Source: Streptomyces sp. NBC_00569 (GTDB taxonomy: Bacteria; Actinomycetota; Actinomycetes; Streptomycetales; Streptomycetaceae). From it: DNA of 64,000 bases. The translations under genes were made by a program, and so were the position numbers. The stretch lies in the NCBI RefSeq assembly GCF_036345255.1, contig NZ_CP107783.1, positions 1,364,001-1,428,000 of the forward strand, given 5' to 3'. Positions 25,982 to 35,565 of this stretch are shown in pieces. How positions within the stretch are numbered: the stretch's first letter is position 1; each line of letters begins with the position of its first letter. The notes beneath the pieces were generated by a model. It worked only from the letters and a program-made list of their open reading frames with translations, ran no database searches and was not told where the DNA came from.

Positions 25982-26572
25982 GTGACCAGCCGCGTCACCT
26001 TGATCTCTGCCGCGATGAGCCGGGCTCTGCGGGAGGCCCGGTTCGACGACGGGTGCTCGCTCGACCCGAGCGCCGCGGCGCGTGCGCGGGCGGCGGCCGG
26101 CGGCCTTCTCGCGGCCGACCGGCTGTCGGTGTCCCCCACCGTGCGCTGCCGGGAGACAGCGGAGGCCCTCGGCCTCGATGCCCTCGAGACACCGGAGCTG
26201 GCCGGGCTCGACGTGGGCCGTTGGCGGGGCCTGACCCTCGCCGAGGTGAGCGCCGAGGACCCGGCCGGCATCGCGCTCTGGCTCTCCGACCTCGGCGCCG
26301 CGCCGCACGGCGGGGAGTCCATACGTGGCCTGTGCGAACGGGTCGCGCGCTGGCTGGAGTCGTCGGCGGAGTTCGACGGACGGACGCTCGCCGTGGTGGA
26401 GCCGGAGGTCGTGCGGGCTGTGGCCGTCAAGATCCTCGACGTGCCCGGCCCGGCGTTCTGGCGGCTCGACGTACCGCCCCTGACGGCGACCGACGTCAGC
26501 GGTCGCTCCGGGCGCTGGAACCTTCGGCTCGGGCGGGCGCTGGGCCCGTCGGAGGACGGCGCCGGGGGCTGA
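25982..26572 (+). CDS. Histidine phosphatase-superfamily protein lacking the RHG motif
   Basis: 196 residues from the GTG at 25982 with AAGGAG upstream. The fold is recognisable (LSVSPTVRCRETAEALGLDA, LAGLDVGRWRGLTLAEVSAE, APHGGESIRGLCERVARWLE). The catalytic Arg-His-Gly near the N-terminus is replaced (VTLISAAMSRALREARFDDG), and the second catalytic His region reads VVEPEVVRAVAV. It is therefore probably not an active phosphatase. Its position beside cbtBA points to a cobalt or B12 link, as relatives of cobalamin phosphatases sit near such genes. That link is an inference. Confidence 0.72.
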   Translation: MTSRVTLISAAMSRALREARFDDGCSLDPSAAARARAAAGGLLAADRLSVSPTVRCRETAEALGLDALETPELAGLDVGRWRGLTLAEVSAEDPAGIALWLSDLGAAPHGGESIRGLCERVARWLESSAEFDGRTLAVVEPEVVRAVAVKILDVPGPAFWRLDVPPLTATDVSGRSGRWNLRLGRALGPSEDGAGG

Positions 26573-26594
26573 CCCGTACTGGGCGCCTCACCCT

Positions 26595-26987
26595 CTACTG
26601 GTTCGACGGTGAACAGCATTCCTCGCCAACTGCCCCCGGTGGAAGGCCTGTTGACTCCCGATGGCGCAGGAGCAGTGCCGCGAGCGCACACCGCAGACAG
26701 TCGGTGTCCGTCGCTCCCGCAGGTTCGCGTGCCTCGCCGCCACGGCCCGCACTCCCCCTTCGGTCGCGCGGGCCGTGGCAGCCGTGCGACGGGCAGCCGA
26801 CCAGCGCCTCGATCTCCCGCAGCAGCTCCTCACTCTCCTTCACGCGCTGCGCCAGGACGCGTACACGAGCACTCTGGCCGCCGATCTGCCGTCTGCTGGC
26901 GATCAGTTGCTCGTACTCCTCCAGGGTCAGCGCGACCGCCTCGCGGCCGCCGAGTGTGATGTGGCGCGGTTGGGGGTGTCTGGCCAC
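26595..26987 (-). CDS. Uncharacterised protein with helical N-terminus and cysteines
   Basis: 130 residues. The first 40 read MARHPQPRHITLGGREAVAL and TLEEYEQLIASRRQIGGQSA, like an antitoxin or Phd-type N-terminus. A coiled-coil-prone segment (RVLAQRVKESEELLREIEAL) follows. Cysteines occur in CPSHGCHG and DCLRCAL and could bind metal. It lies downstream of cbtA on the same strand, behind a terminator. Function is unknown. Confidence 0.6.
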   Translation of the reverse strand: MARHPQPRHITLGGREAVALTLEEYEQLIASRRQIGGQSARVRVLAQRVKESEELLREIEALVGCPSHGCHGPRDRRGSAGRGGEAREPAGATDTDCLRCALAALLLRHRESTGLPPGAVGEECCSPSNQ

Positions 26988-27014
26988 GCGGGTCTCCGCC
27001 CTCGGAAGAAAGCG

Positions 27015-27047
27015 AGAGGGCCGACCGGAAGGTTCCGGCGGCCCTCT
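27015..27047 (-). terminator. Hairpin after cbtA
   Basis: Stem AGAGGGCCG pairs with CGGCCCTCT around a loop that itself contains CCGG repeats. It lies between the cbtA stop (27087) and the next minus-strand gene, so it probably ends the cbtBA transcript. Confidence 0.65.
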
Positions 27048-27086
27048 GCGCTTGATCGCCTGCCTGGGTCCTGTGGCGCGGTTCTC

Positions 27087-27845
27087 TCAGTGGGGTACGG
27101 GAGTTGCGGCGCCGGATGGGACGGCCCCGGCGCGCGGAGCGAGCTGACGCTGCGCCAACTCGCCGAAGATCAGGCCGAATCCGGTCCACAGAGTGAGCTG
27201 GATGGCGAGGGCCGAGGTGCGGAACCGCCACAGCAGCGCTGCGGGGAAGTCCTTCGGCACCTCGTTGACGACCGGCAGGAAGGCGTACGCGAGCCCGATC
27301 GCGAGGACGAAGAACCCGACCGCCGCCACAGTGGCGTACCAGGTGCCCAGGCGGGGAACGAGCCGTTTGCCGATGATCACCGCGGCGACGGCGAGGAGCA
27401 CGCTGAGCAGCATCATCAGGAAGTACAGCGTCGTGCGTTTGCTGATGGTGCCGGGATCGCCGACGGACGGCGGGTTGGCGGGGTACTTCAGGAACGGCAC
27501 GACATACACGGCGAGCAGGGCCGTGCCGGAGAGCAGGAGGGCCGTGGCCCGTGGGGTGAAGCGGCCGACGCGGCCGAGCGCGAAGCAGTACGCGAGGGCG
27601 GCCATGCCGCCGAAGGCGACGCCGTAGAGCAGGATGCCGGTGGCGAGGCCCGCGGTGGACTGCAGGCTGCGGCTGACGAGTTCGACCTCGTGGTGGTGCG
27701 CGGGTGCGTGGGCCTCCTCGTAGCCGATGGCGCTGTCGACGCTGGGTTCGCCGAGGAGGTAGGCGACGACGAGGGCGAGCAGACCGGCACCCAGGCCGGC
27801 GAGCATGCCCCGTACGAGGAGGTTTCTCACTGTTGCGGAGTTCAT
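27087..27845 (-). CDS. cbtA: CbtA-type cobalt transporter subunit
   Basis: 252 residues. Membrane segments begin at about 10-28 (VRGMLAGLGAGLLALVVAYL). After a loop with His residues (EEAHAPAHHHEVE), further segments follow (GILLYGVAFGGMAALAYCFA, ALLLSGTALLAVYVVPFLKY, YFLMMLLSVLLAVAAVIIGK, and more). The His-rich loop and topology match CbtA, a predicted cobalt transporter linked to B12 riboswitches. It is 20 bases after cbtB in the same operon. The ATG at 27845 is the first that fits the family. Confidence 0.85.
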   Translation of the reverse strand: MNSATVRNLLVRGMLAGLGAGLLALVVAYLLGEPSVDSAIGYEEAHAPAHHHEVELVSRSLQSTAGLATGILLYGVAFGGMAALAYCFALGRVGRFTPRATALLLSGTALLAVYVVPFLKYPANPPSVGDPGTISKRTTLYFLMMLLSVLLAVAAVIIGKRLVPRLGTWYATVAAVGFFVLAIGLAYAFLPVVNEVPKDFPAALLWRFRTSALAIQLTLWTGFGLIFGELAQRQLAPRAGAVPSGAATPVPH

Positions 27846-27865
27846 GAGCTTTGTGGCGTCCCTCG

Positions 27866-28087
27866 TCAGTGGCAGGGGAAGCCGAGCAGGTGGCGGGCGT
27901 CGTGCACCCATTCATGAACGCTCTCGCCGGAGACGACGGCGGTGGCGCCCTGTTCGGCGCCGACGAAGTAGAGCAGGACCAGCATCAGGATGCCGAAGAA
28001 GGCTGCCCAAGGGGCAATCGCCTTCAGGGGCAGCGCTGCGGGAAGAACGGGGGTGGTGGCTGTCGGCTGAGCGACGGTCTGCGCCAT
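27866..28087 (-). CDS. cbtB: CbtB-type cobalt transporter subunit
   Basis: 73 residues with one membrane segment (IAPWAAFFGILMLVLLYFVG) and a C-terminal HEWVHDARHLLGFPCH tail with three His and one Cys that could bind metal. This is the CbtB layout. GGAGG precedes the ATG at 28087. A cobalamin riboswitch lies in its leader, so cobalt import should be repressed when B12 is plentiful. Confidence 0.85.
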   Translation of the reverse strand: MAQTVAQPTATTPVLPAALPLKAIAPWAAFFGILMLVLLYFVGAEQGATAVVSGESVHEWVHDARHLLGFPCH

Positions 28088-28109
28088 GGCAGGACCTCCT
28101 CTGGGAGTT

Positions 28110-28262
28110 CGCGTCCCATCTCGGTGGTGCACAAGTACGACAGCTGCGGGTCTGACTCGCGAGGTCCCCGCCCGTCCGGGCGAGTGGCTCGTCTCACAGT
28201 GGCGCGACCGTGCCGGATTCCCACCGGCTTCCGCGTTGCCATCGTCAATATCGGTCAGACCG
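28110..28262 (-). promoter_or_regulatory. Cobalamin riboswitch upstream of cbtBA
   Basis: Reading the minus strand, the leader contains AAGCCGGTGGGAATCCGGCA (28230-28211), then CGGTCGCGCCACTGTGA with the B12 box GCCACTG. It then runs to GAGTCAGACCCGCAGC near 28140. These are the conserved core and B12-box elements of cobalamin riboswitches in order. It ends about 25-50 bases before cbtB. Confidence 0.85.
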
Positions 28263-28361
28263 TACCGCGTAAGGGGCGCACGGCCAAGACCGGGCCGCCC
28301 GCCGTGATCTTGGTCATGGTCGCTGCCCACGAAGCCTTGCGTGCGGTACGGCAGTGCCGCC

Positions 28362-29170
<809 letters not shown>

Positions 29171-29174
<4 letters not shown>

Positions 29175-30292
29175 CGGCGCAGGCTCCGGGTGCGGTACAG
29201 GACGAGGACGAAGGCCGGTACGCCGATCAGCGAGGTCACCACACCGACCGGCACCTCCTGCGGGTCGAGGACGGTACGGGCGAGCGTGTCGACCCACACG
29301 AGGAAGACCGCGCCGGCCAGCGCGGTCACCGGCAGCAGCCGAGCGTGAAGCGGACCGGCTAGGGCCCGCGCCGCATGCGGCAGCACCAGGCCGACGAAGC
29401 CGATCGCGCCGGCCGAGCTGACCAGTGCCGCCGTGAGCAGGGCGGTCGTGCACAGCAGGACCAGGCGGGTGCGGGCCACGTTCACGCCGAGCGACGCGGC
29501 GGCGTCCTGTCCGAACGCGAAGGCGTCGAGCGTACGGGCGTGCGCGACGCAGATGACGAGCGCCGCCACGAGCAGTGCCAGGCACATCCGCACATCGGTC
29601 CAGCCCGCCCCACTGAGCGAGCCGAGCAGCCAGAACAGGACACCGCGCGTCGTCTCGGCATCCGCCGCGGTCAGCACGACGACGGACGTGAGCGAAGAGA
29701 ACAGCTGCATGGCGGCCACCCCGGACAGCACCACACGGTCGGTGGAGCCGCCGAGGACCTGGCTGAGCGCCAGCACCAGCGCGAAGGAGACGACCGCGCC
29801 GAGGAAGGCGCCGGCCGAGACCGACAGGGCGCCGCCGCCGACGCCGAGTACGACGACAAGGACCGCGCCGGTCGAGGCGCCTGAGGAGACACCGAGGACG
29901 AAGGGGTCGGCGAGCGGGTTGCGCAGCAGCGACTGCATCACGGCGCCGCACACCGCGAGCCCCGCGCCGCACACGGCGGCCAGCAGGGTGCGCGGCAGCC
30001 GCAGGTTCCACACGATGCCGTCGCGAATGGGAGTCAACTCCGGTTCGCCCACGCCTAGATGGGCGGCAACGGCCGACCAGACATCGGTCATCCCGATGTC
30101 GGCCGGGCCGATGGTGATGGCCAGCGCCACGGACGCCATGAGCACCGCGAAACCGGTCGGCCAGGCGAGCACGCCGCGCACCGTGAGAAGCCGCTTCGGG
30201 GTGGCGGGTGAAGGCGCCGCCTCAGGGGACGCCTCGGGCGCCGTCTCAGGGGACGACGCCTGAGAGGGTGGGGGCGACGCTTCCACGCTCAT
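29171..30292 (-). CDS. ABC transporter permease (FecCD/BtuC family)
   Basis: 373 residues. A Pro/Ala/Ser-rich start (40 residues) precedes about nine or ten membrane helices. The FecCD signature includes RLPRTLLAAVCGAGLAVCGA, MQSLLRNPLADPFVLGVSSG and GAIGFVGLVLPHAARALAGP. The start at 30292 overlaps the binding-protein stop (ATGA). Helices pair with the ATPase encoded downstream. Confidence 0.88.
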
Positions 30293-31356
30293 CCGGCGAG
30301 GCCGAACGCCCGCAGTTTCGCGGCGACTTGCTCCACGCCTTCCACGGTACGGATGGTCGGGTTCATGGCCTGCCCGCTGAGCAGCACGTACCGCTTCTTC
30401 CTCACGGCGGTCATGTTCTTGGTCACAGGGTCGGACTCGAGGAACTCGATCTTCTTGGCGGCGGATTCGGCGGTCTGTGAGCGGCGCGTGAGATCGCCGA
30501 TGACGAGGACGTCCGGGTCCCGGTCCGCGACCGTCTCCCAGTTGATCTGGGGCCATTCGTCGCGGGTGTCGTCGAAGACGTTCTTCGCCCCCACCTCACG
30601 GGTGATGACGCCGGGCGCGCCGCAACAGCCCGCCATATAAGGGGAGTCGGAGTTGGCGAACCAGTACAGCAGGGTCGTCCGGGAGGCGTCGATGCCGCCG
30701 GTCGCCTTCCTCACGCGGGCCTTGAGTGCGGAGACGAGCCGCTCACCCCGTTCACGCACATCGAAGACGGCGGCGAGGTCGCGGACTTCGCCGTAGACGG
30801 TCTCCATGCCGAGGGTCTTGGTACGGGCACCGTCGCCGCCACCACTGTTGTCCTTGCCGGCGCAGTCGGAGGGCGAGAGGTACGCCGGTACGCCCAGCTT
30901 CGCGAACTGATCCCGTGGCGCCACTCCGCCCTTGCTCAGAGTCGCGCCGAACGAGGCGGCGACGAAGTCGGGTTCGGCGTCCAGGACCTTCTCGAAGGAC
31001 GGATAGCGGTCGGCGAGCCGCTCGACCTTCGCGTTCTCCTTCTCCAGCCCCTTCATCACGGGGTCCGTCCAGGTCCCCGTGCCGGCCATGCGGTCACCGA
31101 GGCCGAGGGCGAGCATGATCTCGGTCGAGCCCTGGTCGAGGGAGACGGCGCGCCTGGGCGCCGCCTTCACCTCGACCCGCGTACCGCAGTTGTCGAGGAC
31201 GACCGGATAGCCGGCGGCGCTCCCCTGGGTCGCGGGTGTGCGGGCGGATCCACCACCTCCGCAGGCGGCCAGGACGAGCGTCGCGGCGAGACAGAGCGCG
31301 GCACGGGGTATGAGGCGAACGGAGCCACTGCACGTGGCGGGGTGCGCGAAGGGCAC
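30289..31356 (-). CDS. Metal-chelate/cobalamin-binding lipoprotein (FecB/BtuF class)
   Basis: 355 residues. A lipobox signal (LVLAACGGGG, Cys at about 32) is followed by a periplasmic-binding domain of the helical-backbone type. Recognisable blocks are VSLDQGSTEIMLALGLGDRM, EPDFVAASFGATLSKGGVAP and VVIGDLTR-like DPDVLVIGDLTRRS. It anchors to the outer face of the membrane and delivers substrate to the permease. It is the first gene behind the cobalamin riboswitch. Confidence 0.85.
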   Translation of the reverse strand: MPFAHPATCSGSVRLIPRAALCLAATLVLAACGGGGSARTPATQGSAAGYPVVLDNCGTRVEVKAAPRRAVSLDQGSTEIMLALGLGDRMAGTGTWTDPVMKGLEKENAKVERLADRYPSFEKVLDAEPDFVAASFGATLSKGGVAPRDQFAKLGVPAYLSPSDCAGKDNSGGGDGARTKTLGMETVYGEVRDLAAVFDVRERGERLVSALKARVRKATGGIDASRTTLLYWFANSDSPYMAGCCGAPGVITREVGAKNVFDDTRDEWPQINWETVADRDPDVLVIGDLTRRSQTAESAAKKIEFLESDPVTKNMTAVRKKRYVLLSGQAMNPTIRTVEGVEQVAAKLRAFGLAG

Positions 31357-31437
31357 GGGGACTTCCTCGATGTCGAGGGCTCATGCGCGGAGCCCGGTCG
31401 CACGGTCTCCCCCGCCGCCCCGACCGGAGCCCGCGAA

Positions 31438-31592
31438 GGCTGCCAGCAGGTCTTCGGACTCGGGATCCCGCGGACGGTGCGCCTTCCCGGACCGCGTGCG
31501 GTCCAGTGGCCGATGCCCCGCCCGTCACCCTCACCGCTGCGCGTCAGCTCCGGATTCGCACCGGATTCCCTGACACATACCTGTCCGAGCTC
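31438..31592 (-). promoter_or_regulatory. Cobalamin riboswitch upstream of the btuFCD-like operon
   Basis: On the minus strand the leader shows GGTATGTGTCAGGGAATCCG with GTGCGAATCCGGAGCTGACG next, then CGCAGCGGTGA. The B12 box follows as CGGCCACTGG, with CGGGAAGGCG and GAGTCCGAAGACCTGC at the 3' side (about 31445). This is the full classic set, including the GGGAA/CCGAAGACCTGC elements. It ends about 80 bases before the lipoprotein ATG. Confidence 0.93.
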
Positions 31593-31654
31593 CCGCAATG
31601 CGGGGCAGACGGGCATGAGTTCGACTGGCCTTGGAAAGCTACCACGGCCCCCGA

Positions 31655-31906
31655 ATGCAGACGGCGGCCCCTTCTCGCACGGTGCCCGCGGTGCGGGACG
31701 GGCTCGCGCCGGACAGCCGCGCGCTGCCCGGCGCCGGTGAGGCAGCGGCCCTGCTGCGCAAGGGACTTGAGGCGATCCCCGCCGAGCGGCTCTGGGTCAA
31801 CCCCGACTGCGGGCTGAAGACCCGCGGCCGGCCCGAGACCCGCGCCTCCCTGGAGAACCTGGTCGCGGCGGCCCGTACGGTCCGCCGCGAACTCTCCGCG
31901 TCCTGA
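31655..31906 (+). pseudogene. C-terminal remnant of cobalamin-independent methionine synthase (MetE-like)
   Basis: The product (83 residues from the ATG at 31655) contains [20 protein letters not shown] and [20 protein letters not shown], the conserved C-terminal zinc-site region of MetE ([10 protein letters not shown]). Full MetE is about 750 residues, so about nine tenths is missing. It is transcribed away from the riboswitch and ABC operon. MetE is commonly B12-controlled in Streptomyces, which makes its loss next to a B12 riboswitch notable. Confidence 0.78.
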
Positions 31907-31919
31907 CCCCGGGGTGAGA

Positions 31920-31956
31920 CTGTCCGGGCGGGGGGCATCGTGTCTCGCCCGGACAG
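31920..31956. terminator. Hairpin between metE remnant and oxidoreductase
   Basis: Perfect 11-base stem CTGTCCGGGCG / CGCCCGGACAG with a 15-base loop. It separates convergent coding ends and could serve both directions. Confidence 0.75.
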
Positions 31957-31977
31957 CCACGCGCAGAGGGACATCCC

Positions 31978-33402
31978 TCAGCCACGATACGTCTCCAGCA
32001 GCCTCAGCCACACCTCGCTCACCGTCGGATACGACGGGACCACGTGCCACAGACGGTCGATCGGGACCTCGCCCGCGACGGCGACCGTCGCCGAGTGGAC
32101 GAGTTCGCCGACGCCCGGACCGACGAAGGTGACGCCCAGGAGGACCTCGCGGTCGAGGTCGACGATCATGCGGGCGCGGCCCCGGTAGTCGTCGCCGTAC
32201 AGGCCGGCGCCCGCCACCGAGGCGATGTCGTAGTCGACGGCGCGGACGCGGTGGCCCGCCGCCTCGGCCTCCGCGAGGGTGAGCCCCGCCGAGCCCGCCT
32301 CGGGGTCGGTGAAGACGACCTGCGGGACGGCGGAGTGGTCGGCGGTCGCCGCGTGGGCGCCCCAGCGGTCCGTCTCCAGGAGCGGGACGCCCTGGGCGCG
32401 GGCGGCGATGGCCGCGCCCGCGATCCGTGCCTGGTACTTGCCCTGGTGGGTGAGGAGCGCGCGACGGTTCACGTCCCCGACCGCGTACAGCCAGGTGCTG
32501 CCCTCGACGCGGAGACTGTCGTCGACGGGGAGCCATGAGCCGGGTTCGAGGCCGACGGTCTCCAGGCCGATGTCCTCCGTGCGGGGCGCGCGGCCCGTGG
32601 CGAAGAGGATCTCGTCGGACTCCAGGGTCGATCCGTCGTCCAGGGTGGTGACGACGGTGCCGCCCTCCCGGGTGACTTCCTTGACGGAGACGCCGGTCCG
32701 CACGTCCGCGCCCGCCTCGGCGAGGGCCTGCATGACCAGCTCACCGGCGAAGGGCTCCATCCGGGACAGCAGCCCCGACCCGCGTACGAGCATCGTGACC
32801 TGCGAGCCGAGGGCCTGCCAGGCCGTGGCCATCTCCGCGGCGACGACTCCGCCGCCCACGACGACGAGGCGGCCCGGCACCTTCTGCGCGCTGGTGGCCT
32901 CGCGGCTCGTCCACGGCTCGACGTCGGCCAGGCCGGGGAGGTCGGGGAGCGCGGCGCGTGTGCCCGTGCAGACCGCGACGGCGTGGCGGGCCGTGAGGAC
33001 GTGCTCGGTGCCGTCGGGCCCGATGACGGTGACCCGGCGGATGCCCGTGATACGCCCCTTGCCCCGGTAGAGGTCGGCGCCGATGGACTCCAGCCAGCTC
33101 ACCTGGCCGTCGTCCTTCCAGTGCGAGGTGTACTCATCACGGCGAGCGAGGACGGCGGGCGCGTCCAGAGGACCCTGCACGGACTCCCGCAGGCCCGGCA
33201 GGCGCCTCGCGTCGGCCTGGGCGATGACCGGGCGCAGCAGGGCCTTGCTCGGCATGCACGCCCAGTAGGAGCACTCGCCCCCGACCAGTTCGCTCTCCAC
33301 CACCGCGGCACTGAGGCCCGCCGCGCGGGCCCGGTCCGCGACGTTCTCCCCGACCGGCCCGGCGCCCAGAACCACCACGTCGTATGTGTTCTCATCCGTC
33401 AT
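31978..33402 (-). CDS. FAD/NAD(P)-dependent disulfide oxidoreductase-like protein
   Basis: 474 residues. N-terminal FAD motif (VVVLGAGPVGENVADRARAA), redox disulfide C-x4-C (GGECSYWACMPSKALL), NAD(P) motif (LVVVGGGVVAAEMATAWQAL), second FAD motif (YAVGDVNRRALLTHQGKYQA) and C-terminal dimerisation domain. This is the class I pyridine nucleotide-disulfide family. The usual catalytic His of the HPTxSE segment is Tyr here (SYPTVSEVW), so it may not act as a normal lipoamide, mercuric or glutathione reductase. The start at 33402 was chosen as it gives the family N-terminus. Confidence 0.85.
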   Translation of the reverse strand: MTDENTYDVVVLGAGPVGENVADRARAAGLSAAVVESELVGGECSYWACMPSKALLRPVIAQADARRLPGLRESVQGPLDAPAVLARRDEYTSHWKDDGQVSWLESIGADLYRGKGRITGIRRVTVIGPDGTEHVLTARHAVAVCTGTRAALPDLPGLADVEPWTSREATSAQKVPGRLVVVGGGVVAAEMATAWQALGSQVTMLVRGSGLLSRMEPFAGELVMQALAEAGADVRTGVSVKEVTREGGTVVTTLDDGSTLESDEILFATGRAPRTEDIGLETVGLEPGSWLPVDDSLRVEGSTWLYAVGDVNRRALLTHQGKYQARIAGAAIAARAQGVPLLETDRWGAHAATADHSAVPQVVFTDPEAGSAGLTLAEAEAAGHRVRAVDYDIASVAGAGLYGDDYRGRARMIVDLDREVLLGVTFVGPGVGELVHSATVAVAGEVPIDRLWHVVPSYPTVSEVWLRLLETYRG

Positions 33403-33529
33403 GGGCCCCAGTGTGGTCGCAGGTGTGCGTCGGGGCCACACGGGTACGCGCGCGGAATACGTCCATTACCGGGACCGTTGTGAAAAGCGGCTTCAGCACC
33501 GCAACCAGGAAGCAGGAAGAGGGCACATC

Positions 33530-33934
33530 ATGAGCAGCACCACCGTGGAGCTCACCAAGGAGAACTTCGACCAGACGGTCACGGACAACGGGTTCGTGCT
33601 GATCGATTTCTGGGCGTCGTGGTGCGGGCCGTGCAAGCAGTTCGCGCCCGTCTACGAGAAGGCTGCGGAAGCCAACCCGGACCTGGTATTCGGGAAGATC
33701 GACACGGAGGCCCAGCCCGAGCTCGCGTCGGCGTTCGGCATCCAGTCGATCCCGACGCTGATGATCGTCCGTGACCAGGTCGCCGTGTTCGCCCAGCCCG
33801 GGGCGCTGCCGCAGGAGGCCCTGGACGACGTGATCGGCCAGGCCAGGAAGCTGGACATGGACGAGGTGCGCAAGTCGATCGCCGAGCAGCAGGCCAAGGC
33901 GGGCGAGGACGGCGCGGGCGCCGAGCAGGCCTGA
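33530..33934 (+). CDS. trxA: Thioredoxin
   Basis: 134 residues. WCGPC active site at 31-35 (LIDFWASWCGPCKQFAPVYE), the cis-Pro in SIPTLMIVRDQ and the typical ELASAFGIQ strand. A 25-residue charged extension (SIAEQQAKAGEDGAGAEQA) follows the fold. It is a cytoplasmic protein disulfide reductant. It has a monocistronic layout with a strong terminator 20 bases behind. Confidence 0.93.
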   Translation: MSSTTVELTKENFDQTVTDNGFVLIDFWASWCGPCKQFAPVYEKAAEANPDLVFGKIDTEAQPELASAFGIQSIPTLMIVRDQVAVFAQPGALPQEALDDVIGQARKLDMDEVRKSIAEQQAKAGEDGAGAEQA

Positions 33935-33951
33935 CGCCACCCCCTTTGTCG

Positions 33952-33994
33952 ACGGCCGCCGGGCCCGAACTCTCCGTACGGGCCCGGCGGCCGT
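33952..33994. terminator. Strong hairpin after trxA
   Basis: A 16-base perfect stem (ACGGCCGCCGGGCCCG / CGGGCCCGGCGGCCGT) with an 11-base loop, followed by TTTCAC. It also lies between convergent trxA and the aldehyde dehydrogenase gene, so it can work both ways. Confidence 0.9.
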
Positions 33995-34015
33995 TTCACG
34001 ATCATGTGCGCGGGG

Positions 34016-35452
34016 TCAGAACGGATAGCCCGCCACGTCGCCGCGCACCGTGGTCCACCGGGTCTCGGTGAAGGCCTCGATGTTCGCCTCGCCGCCGAAG
34101 CGGGCGCCCGTGCCGGACGCCGCGACGCCGCCGAACGGGGCGACCGCCTCGTCGTTCACCGTCTGGTCGTTGATGTGGACGATGCCGGTGGGGATGCGCT
34201 CGGCGAGGTCGAGGCCGCGCGCGGGGTCGCGGGTGACGATGCCGAGGGAGAGGCCGTACGGGCTCGCGGCGGCCAGCGCCGCCGCCTCGTCGGTGTCGGT
34301 GAAGGACCGGACGGGTGCGACGGGGCCGAAGACCTCCTCGGCGTACGCGGGGGTGCTGTCGTCGACGCCCGCGAGGACCGTCGGCCGGTAGAAGAGGTCG
34401 CGGTGCGTGCCGCCCGCGGCGAGCTTGGCCCCCGCGGCGGTGCTGGCCTCCACCAGGCCGTGGATCTTGGCCAGTTGTGCCGCGTCGATGACGGGGCCCA
34501 GGTGGACCTGGTCGCGGTGCGGGTCGCCGACGGCGAGGGAATCGGCTTTCGCGGCGAGGCGTTCGACGTACTCCTCGTAGAGCGAGGCGTGGACGAGGTG
34601 GCGGCCGGTCGTCATGCAGATCTGGCCCTGGTGGAAGAAGGAGCCCCAGGCCGCGGTGGAGATGACGGCGTCGAGGTCGGCGTCCGCCAGGACGATCAGG
34701 GCGGAGTTGCCGCCGAGTTCCAGGTGTGCCCGCTTGAGGTGGCGCCCCGCGGCCTCGCCGACGGCCCGGCCCGCGCCGGTGGAGCCGGTGAAGGAGATGA
34801 CGGGGACGTCCGGGTCGGCGACGAGCGCCTGGCCGGCGTCGGTCCCGCCGGGCAGCACGTGGAGGACGTCCTGTGGCAGACCCGCGGCGGAGAGGACGGC
34901 CGCGAGGGCGAGCCCGCCGCAGACCGCCGTGCGGGGGTCCGGCTTGAGGACGACGGCGTTGCCGAGTGCGAGGGCCGGGGCGACGGAGCGGATGGAGAGG
35001 ATGAGCGGGGCGTTGAACGGCGCGATGACGCCGACGACACCGGCCGGGACGCGGCGTGTGTACGAAAGGCGGGGCGCCTCGCTGGGCAGGACCTGGCCGG
35101 TGGGCCGGGACGCGAGGGCGGCGGCCTCGTAGCACTCCTGGGCGGCGACGTGCAGCTCGAAGTCGGCCTTGCCCGGGATGGATCCCGACTCTCGCACGAG
35201 CCAGGTGCGCAGCTCGTCGGCGTGCTCGGTGAACAGGTCGCCCGCGCGGCGCAGGACGGCGGCGCGCGCGAAGTGGGGCTGCCGGGCCCAGTCGCCCTGG
35301 GCCGCCGCTCCGGCCCGCGCCGCGGCGCGGACGTCGTCCGGGGAGGCGAGGGTGACGGTGGCGAGGCGCTCGCCCGTGGCGGGCTCCGTGACCGCGTGCT
35401 CATCGCCCGACAGCGGGCGGGCCTGCCAGGTCTTCGGGTCGAGCAGGGACAT
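34016..35452 (-). CDS. Aldehyde dehydrogenase (benzaldehyde/vanillin dehydrogenase-like)
   Basis: 478 residues. Domain blocks include PAGVVGVIAPFNAPLILSIR, LELGGNSALIVLADADLDAV, the catalytic Cys region FFHQGQICMTTGRHLVHASL and EVFGPVAPVRSF. Glu in LELGG is the general base and Cys in GQICM the nucleophile. ATG at 35452 is preceded by GGAG. The FHQGQICM signature resembles aromatic aldehyde dehydrogenases. It follows the LacI gene on the same strand with an inverted repeat between them. Confidence 0.88.
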   Translation of the reverse strand: MSLLDPKTWQARPLSGDEHAVTEPATGERLATVTLASPDDVRAAARAGAAAQGDWARQPHFARAAVLRRAGDLFTEHADELRTWLVRESGSIPGKADFELHVAAQECYEAAALASRPTGQVLPSEAPRLSYTRRVPAGVVGVIAPFNAPLILSIRSVAPALALGNAVVLKPDPRTAVCGGLALAAVLSAAGLPQDVLHVLPGGTDAGQALVADPDVPVISFTGSTGAGRAVGEAAGRHLKRAHLELGGNSALIVLADADLDAVISTAAWGSFFHQGQICMTTGRHLVHASLYEEYVERLAAKADSLAVGDPHRDQVHLGPVIDAAQLAKIHGLVEASTAAGAKLAAGGTHRDLFYRPTVLAGVDDSTPAYAEEVFGPVAPVRSFTDTDEAAALAAASPYGLSLGIVTRDPARGLDLAERIPTGIVHINDQTVNDEAVAPFGGVAASGTGARFGGEANIEAFTETRWTTVRGDVAGYPF

Positions 35453-35511
35453 GCCGGATCTCCGATCGGTCACTGATCTCCGGGGCGGCGCGCGGGGCGG
35501 TGCGCCGACCC

Positions 35512-35532
35512 ATGTTGTTGAGCACGCAACAT
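35512..35532. promoter_or_regulatory. Inverted-repeat operator upstream of aldehyde dehydrogenase
   Basis: Arms ATGTTG and CAACAT are separated by nine bases (TTGAGCACG); the centre is itself partly symmetric. It sits 60 bases before the aldehyde dehydrogenase start and is a plausible binding site for a dimeric regulator such as GntR, PadR or LacI type. No -10/-35 was defined. Confidence 0.55.
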
Positions 35533-35565
35533 CCTAGTCGCGTAGGCCGCTCGCGGCCCCGGCCG

